NCBI GenBank assembly: GCA_963738835.1
Contig: CAVTYH010000006.1
Location: 372,001-436,000, forward strand
Source of the DNA: CAVTYH01 sp963738835
GTDB lineage: Bacteria > Planctomycetota > Planctomycetia > Pirellulales > JADZDJ01
DNA length: 64,000 nucleotides
Reading direction: 5' to 3'
Shown here: positions 9,303 to 17,991 of the stretch, in pieces
How the letters are laid out: each line of letters opens with the position of its first letter
How positions within the stretch are numbered: position 1 is the stretch's first letter
Translations under genes and position numbers: made by a program
Notes under the pieces: generated by a model
Told to the model about the DNA's origin: nothing
The model's database searches: none
The model's input: the letters and a program-made list of their open reading frames with translations, nothing else

Positions 9303-9496
9303 CGGCAGAATCTCCGGCAATGTAAATGGGGTCCTATGCTTCGATTCGGATTATGCCGCACGAGAAGATTAGCTCCGATTTGCCGCTAGTGCCGACCAAC
9401 AAAAGCCAGGTTCCGATCGCTCCGATGTGGTAAAGTTTTCCGGGCAGCAATATGTCCCCAGACTGACACCCGCTATATTTTCAAAAGGAAACAGCC

Positions 9497-9808
9497 ATGA
9501 ATAAGTTTGCAATGGGAATGATTTTAGTTTGCGTCGGCCTGTTTTTTGCTGGCTGCAACAACAGCAACGACAAGGCCGTCGAAGCCGCCAAGAAAGCATC
9601 GGAAGACGCCCAAAAAGCGGCTCAGCAAATGGATGCCGCCGCCAAAGAGATGACCAAGGCCGGAACGGAAATGACAAAATCGGCCCTCGATTCCACCCAA
9701 CAGCAAATGAACGCCGCGGCGACCGATGCCAACGCGGCCGCAGCCAAGGGAATGGATGCCGCCAACAAAGCGATGGACAACGCGAAAAAATCGCTGGAAA
9801 AGAAATAA
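9497..9808 (+). CDS. Small Ala/Lys-rich lipoprotein
   Basis: 103 residues. A hydrophobic leader ends in the lipobox FAGC (Cys 19). The mature chain is almost entirely a helical Ala/Lys/Met/Asp pattern with approximately 7-11-residue periodicity (AAKKASEDAQKAAQQMDAAA), typical of an extended coiled helix. It resembles Lpp-like or phasin-like helical lipoproteins only in composition. AAAAGGA upstream of the ATG supports the start. Probably anchored in a membrane and facing the periplasm. Confidence 0.75.
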   Translation: MNKFAMGMILVCVGLFFAGCNNSNDKAVEAAKKASEDAQKAAQQMDAAAKEMTKAGTEMTKSALDSTQQQMNAAATDANAAAAKGMDAANKAMDNAKKSLEKK

Positions 9809-9866
9809 CAGCGCAATTTGGATTTGCGGTTTCTAGTTCCACTGAGAGCGCCCAACATCCGAGTGT

Positions 9867-9897
9867 AGCGGCCGGGCTTTGCCCGGCGCTGACGCCA
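9867..9897 (+). repeat. GTGTAGCGGCCGGGC hairpin repeat (copy 1)
   Basis: GTGTAGCGGCCGGGC, four loop bases, then CCCGGCGCTG: a short GC-rich hairpin. A near-identical unit occurs at 52775-52803 with a different loop, so this is a dispersed intergenic repeat. It lies between a convergent lipoprotein gene and uvrB. Confidence 0.7.
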
Positions 9898-9955
9898 AAG
9901 CATGGTTCACCGGCGGCACCAGTGCCCTGCCGCACACCGCTGCTGTTCAGCCAGC

Positions 9956-12013
9956 TTATTTTTTCGGCCTTGGCAGCCGGCCGCCGCGGCGGCGTTTGCC
10001 GCGGCCATTATCGTCGGCCCGAAAATCGACTTCACCAACCTTTTTGCCCATCGAATCGCGCATCTTCGTGATTCGATCGCGAATCGCAGCGGCCCGCTCG
10101 AATTCCAACCCTTCGGCGGCGGCGTACATTTCGGCTTCCAGTTCTGTAACATACTCTTCGGTAATGTATTGCGCCTCATCGGTTCGGCCCACCGCGGCAT
10201 TGGCTCTGGCATGGGCCGCGGCTTCGGCTTCAATGCCCTGATGAATTGCCTTTTGAATCGTCGCCGGCGTGATGCCGTGTTCTTGGTTGTACTGTTCCTG
10301 CATGGCGCGGCGGCGGTTGGTTTCTTCGATGGCGTGCTGCATCGAATCGGTCACCACATCCGCGTACATGATCACGGTGGCGTTCACGTTGCGGGCCGAC
10401 CGACCGATGGTTTGCAATAGTGAAGTTTCGCTGCGCAGAAATCCTTCTTTATCGGCGTCCAGAATCGCCACCAGCGAAACCTCGGGCAAGTCCAACCCTT
10501 CGCGCAGCAAATTCACACCGACCAGCGCTTCAAAACGACCGGACCGCAAATCGCGCAGCAGTTCCACGCGCTCAAACGCATCCAGCTCGCTGTGCAGCCA
10601 TTTGCACTTGACCCCTTTTTCGGCGAGATAGAACGACAAATCTTCGGCCAGCCGTTTGGTTAGTGTCGTGACCAAAGTGCGTTCGCCGGCGGCAGCCCGT
10701 TTTTGAATCTGTTCCAGCAAGTGCGGCACCTGACCGCGCGCCGGATGCACTTCGATCACCGGGTCCAACAATCCCGTGGGGCGAATCACTTGCTCGACAA
10801 CTTCACCGCCGGTTTTTTCCAATTCGTACGGTCCTGGCGTGGCCGAGACGAAGATCACTTGATTCGTCTTTGCTTCCCATTCGGCAAATTTCAGCGGCCG
10901 GTTGTCGAGCGCGCTCGGCAGACGGAAACCGTGCTCGACCAGCGTGCTCTTGCGGCTGGAATCGCCGGCGAACATGGCCCGCACCTGCGGCACGGTCACG
11001 TGCGATTCGTCGACAAACAGCAAATAATCTTTCGGGAAAAAGTTGTACAGCGTGTCGGGCGTGCTGCCTGGCGGGCGGCCGGAAAGCGGCCGGCTGTAAT
11101 TCTCGATGCCCGGGCAATAGCCCATCTCTTGCATCATTTCGATGTCGAACCTCGTGCGGGCCGCCAACCGCTGCGCTTCCAGCAGTTTGTTGTGATTCTT
11201 GAATTCCTCCAGGCGCTGTTCCAGTTCTTGCTTGATGGAGTCCACGGCGGCGTGAATGCGGTCTTCCGGCATCACGAAATGCTTGGCCGGATAGATGTAA
11301 ATCTGTTCGATGCGTTCAACCGTTTCGCCGCTGGTCGGATTGATGATCGAGAGCTTTTCAACCTCGTCGCCCCAGAATTCAATGCGGTAAGCAAATTCTT
11401 CGTAAGCCGGCCACATCTCGACGCAATCGCCGCGCACTCGAAATTTGCCGCGGGCGAATTCAATGTCGTTCCGTTCATAATGGATATCGATGAGTTTCCG
11501 CAGCACATGGTCGCGGTCGGTCTGCTCGCCGACACGCAGTGCCACCATCATCGAGCGGTAATCTTCCGGCGAGCCTAAACCGTAAATGCAGGAAACGCTG
11601 GCCACAATAATTACATCGCGGCGGCTCACCAGAGCGCTGGTGCTGGCCAACCGCAGCCGGTCGATTTCTTGATTGATCGACGCATCTTTCTCGATATAAA
11701 TATCGCGCTGCGGAATGTACGCCTCGGGCTGATAGTAATCGTAATAGCTGACGAAATAATGGACCGCGTTCCGCGGAAAAAACTCTTTGAACTCCGAGTA
11801 CAGTTGGGCCGCCAGCGTCTTGTTGTGCGACAGCACCAGCGTCGGCCGCTGCAAGTTCTGAATGACGTTGGCCATCGTGAACGTCTTGCCAGAGCCGGTC
11901 ACCCCCATCAGCACCTGTTGTTTTCGCCCTTCGCTCAGCCCTGCGGTCAGCGCAGCAATCGCCTGCGGCTGATCGCCGGCGGGCTGGAACGGGCTGGTAA
12001 GCTGAAATTGCAC
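9956..12013 (-). CDS. uvrB: Excinuclease ABC subunit B
   Basis: 685 residues, full length for UvrB. The Walker A motif is GVTGSGKTFTMANVI. The beta-hairpin region contains YYDYYQPEAYIP, the DEAD-like box is LLFVDESHVTVPQ, and the helicase motifs include SATPGPYE, TTLTKRLAEDL and QTIGRSARN. A C-terminal UVR domain (AAAEGLEFERAAAIRDRI) contacts UvrC. UvrB verifies lesions delivered by UvrA and positions UvrC in nucleotide excision repair. AGGAG lies 14 bases before the ATG. The 1-kb upstream region holds a consensus promoter and two hairpins, implying a long regulated leader. Confidence 0.98.
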   Translation of the reverse strand: MQFQLTSPFQPAGDQPQAIAALTAGLSEGRKQQVLMGVTGSGKTFTMANVIQNLQRPTLVLSHNKTLAAQLYSEFKEFFPRNAVHYFVSYYDYYQPEAYIPQRDIYIEKDASINQEIDRLRLASTSALVSRRDVIIVASVSCIYGLGSPEDYRSMMVALRVGEQTDRDHVLRKLIDIHYERNDIEFARGKFRVRGDCVEMWPAYEEFAYRIEFWGDEVEKLSIINPTSGETVERIEQIYIYPAKHFVMPEDRIHAAVDSIKQELEQRLEEFKNHNKLLEAQRLAARTRFDIEMMQEMGYCPGIENYSRPLSGRPPGSTPDTLYNFFPKDYLLFVDESHVTVPQVRAMFAGDSSRKSTLVEHGFRLPSALDNRPLKFAEWEAKTNQVIFVSATPGPYELEKTGGEVVEQVIRPTGLLDPVIEVHPARGQVPHLLEQIQKRAAAGERTLVTTLTKRLAEDLSFYLAEKGVKCKWLHSELDAFERVELLRDLRSGRFEALVGVNLLREGLDLPEVSLVAILDADKEGFLRSETSLLQTIGRSARNVNATVIMYADVVTDSMQHAIEETNRRRAMQEQYNQEHGITPATIQKAIHQGIEAEAAAHARANAAVGRTDEAQYITEEYVTELEAEMYAAAEGLEFERAAAIRDRITKMRDSMGKKVGEVDFRADDNGRGKRRRGGRLPRPKK

Positions 12014-12144
12014 AGATAACTCCTGACGACGGGAATTGAACCTTGCATTTTACGGCGCTGTCCCTCTGCCGACTACGGCGCTATGCCAGCGAGACTATTG
12101 ATTGCCTCATCTCGCATCGATCACCCTGGCAAGAGCGCGCTCGC

Positions 12145-12220
12145 ACAAAAAATTAAAATCGAGGGGGCAATGTTTGGAAAACAAGTCGGGAAAATACGCC
12201 GTTTTTGAAAAACATTGCGA
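12145..12220 (-). repeat. Leader hairpin repeat A1
   Basis: On the minus strand GCAATGTTT (12218-12210) pairs with AAACATTGC (12175-12167). After seven bases comes a T-rich tract (ATTTTAATTTTTT). Copy of a four-member family (A1, A2, B1, B2) found only upstream of uvrB and proS. Confidence 0.75.
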
Positions 12221-12354
12221 CATGACTGTGACACGGGATTGGTCCGTGGTCCGTCGTCAGTTGTTTTTCTCCTTCGCCCCTTGCGCTCGGAGGGCCGGGG
12301 TGAGGGGTGCAGGGGCTGTGCTTGCCTGTTGCCACTGACCACGGACACACCTGC

Positions 12355-12440
12355 GCACCAAAAATAAAAATCGAGGGTAAAGTGTTGGCGCGAAACCCTC
12401 GTAAAAACCAGTGTTTTTCACCCAACACTTTGTCATCACT
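12355..12440 (-). repeat. Leader hairpin repeat A2 with two incompatible stems
   Basis: On the minus strand AAAGTGTTGG (complement of 12422-12431) pairs perfectly with CCAACACTTT (12379-12388). CGAGGGT (12395-12401) pairs perfectly with ACCCTCG (12372-12378), directly followed by ATTTTTATTTTTG. The two helices cross, so they exclude each other or form a pseudoknot. The second stem plus T-tract is a textbook intrinsic terminator shape. Confidence 0.75.
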
Positions 12441-12474
12441 TTACCCGGCCGCGCGCGATTGCTGATCGGGAGAG

Positions 12475-12582
12475 TTCACCGCGGAGGGCGCAGAGGTTCG
12501 CCGAGGGAAGCGCGGAGCAGCCGAACATGTTTTTATTATTTTCTGCGCGTCCTCTGCGTACCTCTGCCCCTCCGCGGTGAAT
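12475..12582. repeat. CCGCGGAGG/CCTCTGCG dispersed inverted repeat
   Basis: TTCACCGCGGAGGGCGCAG at the left is matched by the inverse CCTCTGCCCCTCCGCGGTGAA at the right, about 60 bases apart. Related units occur at 41155-41290 and 60796-60945 and, in part, near 62940. They form a dispersed intergenic hairpin family. Confidence 0.8.
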
Positions 12583-12784
12583 TGCCGTACCTGCCGCGCA
12601 GTCCGGCCCAACCTCGGGCGGCCAAGCCCGAGGCTGGGGAAATACTATTTCTCACTTGTCAAAGAGCGGCAGCCGGCGCTGGCACGGGGTTGAAACGTCT
12701 TGTTAGACCGGAAACAAAGGGCCGATCAGCAACCCAAGATCACCCGCATCAGCCCTCGGGCGGGAATGCCAGAGTTCCGCTTCC

Positions 12785-12813
12785 AATGTAGTGTACGTTT
12801 GTATCAATGTCAA
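12785..12813 (-). promoter_or_regulatory. Consensus sigma-70 promoter, uvrB-side copy
   Basis: On the minus strand: TTGACA (12813-12808), 17-base spacer, TACATT (12790-12785). It points toward uvrB, with the expected start near 12778, about 765 nt before the uvrB ATG. The upstream bases (GGCATGGCCCAAAAAACG) are conserved in the matching promoter upstream of proS. Confidence 0.75.
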
Positions 12814-13034
12814 GAGGCGTTTTTTGGGCCATGCCGATTGGTCGAGTAGACGCGGGCAGCCCACCCAATGGATGATCTGCGGCCGCTTTGGCTTTCTGCG
12901 ATCGTGGTGTATGAACAGCCAAGCCAGCACATTATTGATGGAAAATTGACGGCCTCTGACGATCCCACTAGAATCCGGCGTTTGCCACCTGTTGCTTCCC
13001 ATTCCCGCAACCCTAATTCAAGCGAAGCCAACCG

Positions 13035-13340
13035 ATGTATAACAAAAACAATCTTGCCAAACTTAAAAAGATGGACAGCCTGGCGCCTGAGGTGATGAAG
13101 GCATTTTGGGCCTTCGACCGGGCAGCGGTCGCCGAGGGGGCCATTCCTGTGAAGTACAAAGAGCTGATTGCCGTCGCTGTTGCGCTTACCACGCAGTGTC
13201 CGTATTGCATCGAGATTCACAGTGTAAACGCCCGCAAGGCCGGTGCAACAGAGACAGAGATTGCCGAAGCCGCAATGGTGGCAGCATCCCTTCGGGCCGG
13301 CGCCTCGGTAACCCACGCCACGCATGCTTTGACTGACTAA
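13035..13340 (+). CDS. Carboxymuconolactone decarboxylase/AhpD-like protein
   Basis: 101 residues starting MYNKNNLAKLKKMDSL. The all-helical CMD fold is evident: VPVKYKELIAVAVAL-type helix, then the redox motif CPYCIEIHS, then ATETEIAEAAMVAASLRAG. The CxxC plus downstream His is the active site of AhpD-type peroxidase partners and related carboxymuconolactone decarboxylase-like proteins. It is small and complete. It lies alone between the uvrB leader and the hydrolase gene. Confidence 0.9.
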   Translation: MYNKNNLAKLKKMDSLAPEVMKAFWAFDRAAVAEGAIPVKYKELIAVAVALTTQCPYCIEIHSVNARKAGATETEIAEAAMVAASLRAGASVTHATHALTD

Positions 13341-13486
13341 GTCTACAACTCTAACCAAGCTTTACAGCCAACACGATTGCAAGAAAGGTGTCTGACAACT
13401 TTTTAATTCTCAAGATCGGCAGCGGAACCATGATAATTAGAGCTGTCCTTTAATTGCCCCCGCCCGATACAGGTTGTGAGGTCAAA

Positions 13487-15238
13487 ATGGTGAACGTTGT
13501 ATTTCTCCACGGGATCGGTGCTGGATGTGATGCTTTAGGATGGCAGGCTGCATTAAACACAGTGTTGGATGCATTGGGTTACCCTGCTCTCGATGCTGAG
13601 CATGTGTTTGCGCCGCAGTATTCACACTTGCTCGATCAGGAACCAAGCCCGCAGTGCCCGTTACCTCCGCAGACAGCAACGAAGCTCGCGGATGCGGATG
13701 CCGATCGCGAGCGCTGGGAGTACGAACGGCGTCAGGCCTCCTTGCTGCGCCTGCTTGAAGTTGAGGGAAGACATGGGGATGCCTTCAAACGCTCGGAGCG
13801 CTTACCGCAATTGGGGCTCACGATCCTCCCCCATGCCCGCCGTTACGTCGGCAACGAAGGATTGCGAGGCTGCGTGCTCCAGGCTGTCTTGGAAAAACTG
13901 CCTACAACCGGTGAGGTGGTCTTTGTTGGCCACAGTCTGGGCTCACTTGTTGCTATCGACCTTCTCGATCATCTGCCGCCGAAATTGGTGGTTCGTCGTT
14001 TGGTGACGATCGGCAGTCCGGCCGGACATGTTATCATGCACGGGAAAGGGGAGCGTTTATTGAAAACATTTCCGCTGTCACGAGTGAGGTCTTGGTTAAA
14101 TGTGTGGTCGGTGTACGATCCTGTACCGTATGGTCGTTGCCTTGCCTCTCTGTTCCCGGAAGCCCTGGATTTTCGGATCACGCTCAAATTCGGCGACCAC
14201 GGAGCGGAAAAGTATCTCGGTGATCGAGCAGTTGGGATAGCAATTGGTGAGGCGGTTTTCGGTTCCCTTACCAGGGACATCGCGCTGAGACCGATGGGCG
14301 TTGAACGCCCGTTGGATGACAACGAAAGGCTGATCCTCGCGATGTTGACGTACGGTCATCAACTCGCGGATGCAATTGCAGAAGACCGACAGAAACAGTC
14401 TCGATTCCAAGCGGCGCTCAGGGAAAGGCAAATAGCAGTAATCACTGCCCTTGAGCAGGCTCACCACCGAAAGAATCGCTCAATGCCAGCCAGGCTCGCT
14501 GATCTTGCTGACGGACGGCGACCCGAGCCAGCCGAATTATTTGATCATGTCGGTTTATTGGTCGATGTTTTGCTTTTCGTCGCGAGCAACAACATTGTTG
14601 CGCCGTTTGAAATCGAAGTTTCGCCGGAGCATCGTCGAAAAGCCCTGGAGTCTCTGGCCAGATCCCTTGGGTCGAACTCGAATTATGGTACGAGGGTGTT
14701 TGAATCGCTCACGGAAGCCCGCAACGTCGTGAACCCGAGAGTAATTGTATCCTTGAAGACGCTGACGATGGCTGGCGTCGGCCTAAGTCTCCTCGTGGCT
14801 GGACCCGTCGGTCTCGTTCTTGCAGTGCCGACAGGCCTTGGCGGCGGAGCGGCGATTGTTGCCGCCCTGGCCGCATTTGGACCGGGTGGTATGCTGGGAG
14901 GATTGTTAACCGCAGGTACGCTCACAGCCGCTGGCGGAGGCGCGGTTGCTGCGGCACTTGCTTCCGCATCGGCTTCCGCAGAAGCTGTCGAAAGCGTGGT
15001 AGTACAGCGACTGGCAACGGCGATTGCGCGAGACAAATTGAAGGTCGGCTACGATCCTACACCTTGGTTTGCGCTATGCGAGCTCGAAGAGCAGATCGCG
15101 TATCAACTTCAACGAATCGAGACTTTCAGCGATAAAAAATGTCACGGCCTGCAGCGACTTCGTCGTAAAGAATCGGCCGTTCAACGCGCGATTCAGCACA
15201 TGGTGGATAAACAGCTCATTCATACGCTTGGAACATAA
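13487..15238 (+). CDS. Alpha/beta hydrolase with hydrophobic Gly/Ala C-terminal region
   Basis: 583 residues from an ATG preceded by GAGG (a frame 11 codons longer lacks this). The N-terminal half is a lipase-like hydrolase: VNVVFLHGIGAG (oxyanion region), nucleophile elbow FVGHSLGSL, and strand VRRLVTIGSPAGH. A candidate acid is in VWSVYDPVPYG and a candidate His in KFGDHGAEKYLGD. Residues about 425-505 are very hydrophobic and Gly/Ala-rich (GLSLLVAGPVGLVLAVPTG, then FGPGGMLGGLL), as in membrane-inserting segments. The ending is a charged helical tail. I recognise no named family for the whole. AAAGGTGTCTGAC, the IS-end motif, lies on both sides (13384 and 15253). Confidence 0.8.
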   Translation: MVNVVFLHGIGAGCDALGWQAALNTVLDALGYPALDAEHVFAPQYSHLLDQEPSPQCPLPPQTATKLADADADRERWEYERRQASLLRLLEVEGRHGDAFKRSERLPQLGLTILPHARRYVGNEGLRGCVLQAVLEKLPTTGEVVFVGHSLGSLVAIDLLDHLPPKLVVRRLVTIGSPAGHVIMHGKGERLLKTFPLSRVRSWLNVWSVYDPVPYGRCLASLFPEALDFRITLKFGDHGAEKYLGDRAVGIAIGEAVFGSLTRDIALRPMGVERPLDDNERLILAMLTYGHQLADAIAEDRQKQSRFQAALRERQIAVITALEQAHHRKNRSMPARLADLADGRRPEPAELFDHVGLLVDVLLFVASNNIVAPFEIEVSPEHRRKALESLARSLGSNSNYGTRVFESLTEARNVVNPRVIVSLKTLTMAGVGLSLLVAGPVGLVLAVPTGLGGGAAIVAALAAFGPGGMLGGLLTAGTLTAAGGGAVAAALASASASAEAVESVVVQRLATAIARDKLKVGYDPTPWFALCELEEQIAYQLQRIETFSDKKCHGLQRLRRKESAVQRAIQHMVDKQLIHTLGT

Positions 15239-15338
15239 GCGCTGAGGGATCAAAGGTGTCTGACGCCTTTTTTATCCTGCGATCAACCGTGAGTCGCTGC
15301 CGGACTGGGCGCAGGCAACCGGCTTCGCTCGAATGGCA

Positions 15339-16343
15339 TCAGCTCGGCAGGCCGAATCGCTGGCGTCGCTTGAGCGCCGTCTCCAATCTGGCGCTGTAGG
15401 TGCCCGCCGGTTTGTGCTGTAGTTCGACGCGCTCGAGCGCTAGCAACACCGCCGGATCGTGCTGCGCGTCGACATCGGATTGCAATTCGCGCAGGGTCTC
15501 TAGGGTATGATCTTCACCCGTGGCGCCGATCTTGTCCTGCGCGAGCCGATCGTATTCCCGAACGGTCTGCAGAATCTTCGCCCCCAGCGGCCGGTCGGCG
15601 GACGAAGCATCGCTTTCGGATTCACCGGGCAGCCGCCACGGGTCGGGTTGATGACCCATGAGCCCCAGGGCCCCGGTCAGGACTCCTCCCAGCGACTGGG
15701 CAAAATCGCTGCCGCAAAACGTATGTTCGCCGTAGTTACGCTGCGGATCGCGGCTGATATTGTCGACGGCGCGGCGGATTACCTTGGCGGTCACCTCGAA
15801 GCTGCCCATCTCCTGCAGCAGAGCCGCGACACGGATGTCGTCGACGTCCTCGGAAGGCAGGTTCATCTCGACGGCCACGCGTTGGCTCAAATCGGCGACG
15901 CGCTGGGTGCGGTCTTGGATTCGCGCGTCGGCGCGAGTCAGGTAGTGCGAAAGCACTTCGACCACGCCGACATGGGCGTCGTGCAGATCACGTAAATTGA
16001 CTAACCGCTCGTCACTCAGTGTGCCGATCAACAGGGCGTTGAGCCCCATCACCGCGGCCCAGAACGTCAGGGCCAGCGCGGTCACCAGCGGCGAGGTGAA
16101 CGTGGAACTGGATTCCAGCTTGATGATGCTGACCGCCACCGCGGCGAGGACGCTAAACAGCGTGAGCACGCCGGCCCGATATCGCCCCAAAACCACGGCC
16201 CCCAAAGCAATCGGCAAATAGAACAGGTTCAGCACCACCATGTTCTGGTCGCGATCGTGGTACAGCAGGTCGGCCAAACCCACGACCACGATGACCAGTG
16301 CAAATTCCAGGGTTCGCTCCTGTTTCTTAGTCAAGAACAACAT
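15339..16343 (-). CDS. Membrane protein with degenerate HD-GYP domain
   Basis: 334 residues. The N-terminal approximately 110 residues contain four or five transmembrane segments (FALVIVVVGLADLL, FYLPIALGAVVLG, VLTLFSVLAAVAVSI, ALALTFWAAVMGLNA). The rest aligns in layout with an HD-GYP domain but the catalytic residues are gone. LLQEMGSFEV stands where LLHDIGK is expected, and GHQPDPWRLPGE where HHERWDGSGYP is expected. The family backbone (RPLGAKILQTVREYDRLAQD) persists. It overlaps the active HD-GYP gene upstream by 17 nt. Probably a pseudo-enzyme partner or sensor. Confidence 0.75.
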   Translation of the reverse strand: MLFLTKKQERTLEFALVIVVVGLADLLYHDRDQNMVVLNLFYLPIALGAVVLGRYRAGVLTLFSVLAAVAVSIIKLESSSTFTSPLVTALALTFWAAVMGLNALLIGTLSDERLVNLRDLHDAHVGVVEVLSHYLTRADARIQDRTQRVADLSQRVAVEMNLPSEDVDDIRVAALLQEMGSFEVTAKVIRRAVDNISRDPQRNYGEHTFCGSDFAQSLGGVLTGALGLMGHQPDPWRLPGESESDASSADRPLGAKILQTVREYDRLAQDKIGATGEDHTLETLRELQSDVDAQHDPAVLLALERVELQHKPAGTYSARLETALKRRQRFGLPS

Positions 16344-17579
16344 CGGTTGGACTCCTGAATGGGTCGGTTTGGAGGGACGTGCGTGTCAAATCGCGCCGCA
16401 CGTCGGACGCTGTCTGGGGGCGATGGCTTGGTTGCGTCGCCGTGTCGTGATTTTCGGACGGCAGACCGATCGCCGCGTACTCGGTCAGCGTGCGGTCGAC
16501 CAGGTCGAGCAGCTCCAGTTCGCACACAAGAGGCGTCTCTGCGGGCTCAGGCCAAAGAGGATCGTCGGTCCTCGACCGTGACTGTTGGTCCGGAACTGGC
16601 GGGTCGGCATAGCGCTGGGCAATGCCCTGGATCTCCGACGCCACCCGCAGAAATACCTCTGTGAGGTGGGGATCGAACTGTTTGCCGGCCTCGGCGCGAA
16701 TGATCGCCAGACACTCTTGGTGCGGCAACGCACTCTTATACACCCGGCGGCTCGCCAGTGCATCGTAGACATCGACGAGGGCCACGATTCGGGCCGCCAA
16801 GGGAATTTGCTCTCCCGCCAGGCCAGTCGGATAGCCGCTGCCGTCCCAACGCTCGTGGTGGCAGAGCGCGATCTCGCGGGCCATGGCCAAGAAGTTGGAG
16901 CTGCCCAGGCGCAGCTCAATTTCCTGGATGCATTGGCCGCCCAATGCGGCATGCACCTGCATGCGAAATCGCTCCTCGGGGTCCAGCCGCCCGGCCTTGT
17001 TCAGGATGGCGTCCTCAATGCCTACCTTGCCGATGTCGTGCAACGCCGAACTGATGCCAATCGAGTTGATAAATGCCGCAGAGATGCAGGGGCGATAGCG
17101 CGGTTCGCAGCGCAAGGCCTTGGCTAGGCAAGTGGAATACAGCGAGATGCGCTCCAAATGGTGGCCGGTGTCCGGGTCCCGCGACTCGGTCAACTTGGCA
17201 AGCCCGAAGATGACGGCATCGCGGGTCTTCAACAGGTCCCGCTCGCGCTGCAGCGCTGCGGCCTGCGCCTGCGCACGAGAGCCGGCGTACTCGCTGCGGA
17301 GGCGCGAGAGGATCAGGTACGCCGCGACCGCTTGCAGGCCCCCGATCCAAATCAGCGAGAGCGCGCGGACTTTGGGCAACCAAGCTAGCAGTGTATCCGC
17401 CGATAAGTGGCTCGTCCCTGGCGGGACTGCCGTCGTGGCCGCGTCGATGGGCGCGGCAGTTCGCTCCATTTCCCAGTGGCGCAGGCCACCAGCAGGCGGT
17501 CTCCCGCCCACAGCCCGAAAGCGAGGCAGATCACCTGCGCTGCGACGAGTTTTAACAGAGATGGGTTGTGAATCGACAT
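16327..17579 (-). CDS. Membrane-anchored HD-GYP phosphodiesterase (frameshifted N-terminus)
   Basis: The catalytic core is complete: SALHDIGKVGIED, ALCHHERWDGSGYPTG and ARIVALVDVYDALASRRVY. It is preceded by a transmembrane helix (ALSLIWIGGLQAVAAYLIL). A second frame supplies a natural start at 17579 (MSIHNPSLLKLVAAQVICLA, one membrane helix). It merges with the core frame if one base is changed at the AAA run near 17470 (CATGKW to EMERTAAP). The alternative longer frame from 17640 has no protein-like character. Likely hydrolyses c-di-GMP. Co-transcribed with the degenerate HD-GYP protein. Confidence 0.8.
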
Positions 17580-17958
17580 GGGCAGCGATTGGACGCGCGG
17601 CGCAGATTGTCCCCCTCACAAAGGTAGCTCGCCTTGTCACCGCATCGATTTGACGGCGGGTCCCTCCCCAGGAGTACGCCCAAAGAATTCGTCAGATGCG
17701 GGAGGCCTTTGAGGTCCAGCCAAGCAGGATGCTGGCAGCGGTGCCGGCGCAGTCCCACCAGCCGCCACGCGGCGTGCAGGTTGCACATCCGTTACGATCA
17801 GAATGGACCGCCAGAGGCAGCTTGGGTACTGCACCTGGGCCAGGGAAGCGCGATGCTTGTTTCGTTCTTCCACTTCGGCAAGGCTTTTTGAGTTGTGCAT
17901 TGCACCGCCGTCGCGTCCAAGATGCTTCCGGAGCGACACGGGCACGGTGCTTGGGTGC
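17580..17958. other. Intergenic stretch left of the insertion sequence
   Basis: No convincing gene, repeat or RNA is visible. Translations on both strands are low-quality. It may be sequence disrupted by the adjacent IS. Confidence 0.5.
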
Positions 17959-17991
17959 ATAAAAGGTGTCAGGAACGAATGGCACTGCCGC

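Larger units (their letters stand above)
12014..13034. other. Repeat-rich intergenic region upstream of uvrB
   Basis: About 1 kb with no convincing gene. From the uvrB side it holds two terminator-like hairpin repeats (A1, A2), a CCGCGGAGG inverted repeat, a Pro/Gly-type palindrome near 12600, and a consensus promoter on the minus strand at 12785-12813. The same arrangement recurs upstream of proS. The plus-strand AhpD-like gene begins at its right end. Confidence 0.75.

Noticed and set aside
12014..12090. Possible minus-strand tRNA (GGTTCAATTCC T-loop-like string)
   Set aside because: The T stem does not pair fully, there is no complementary acceptor stem, and the segment overlaps the uvrB ribosome-site region.
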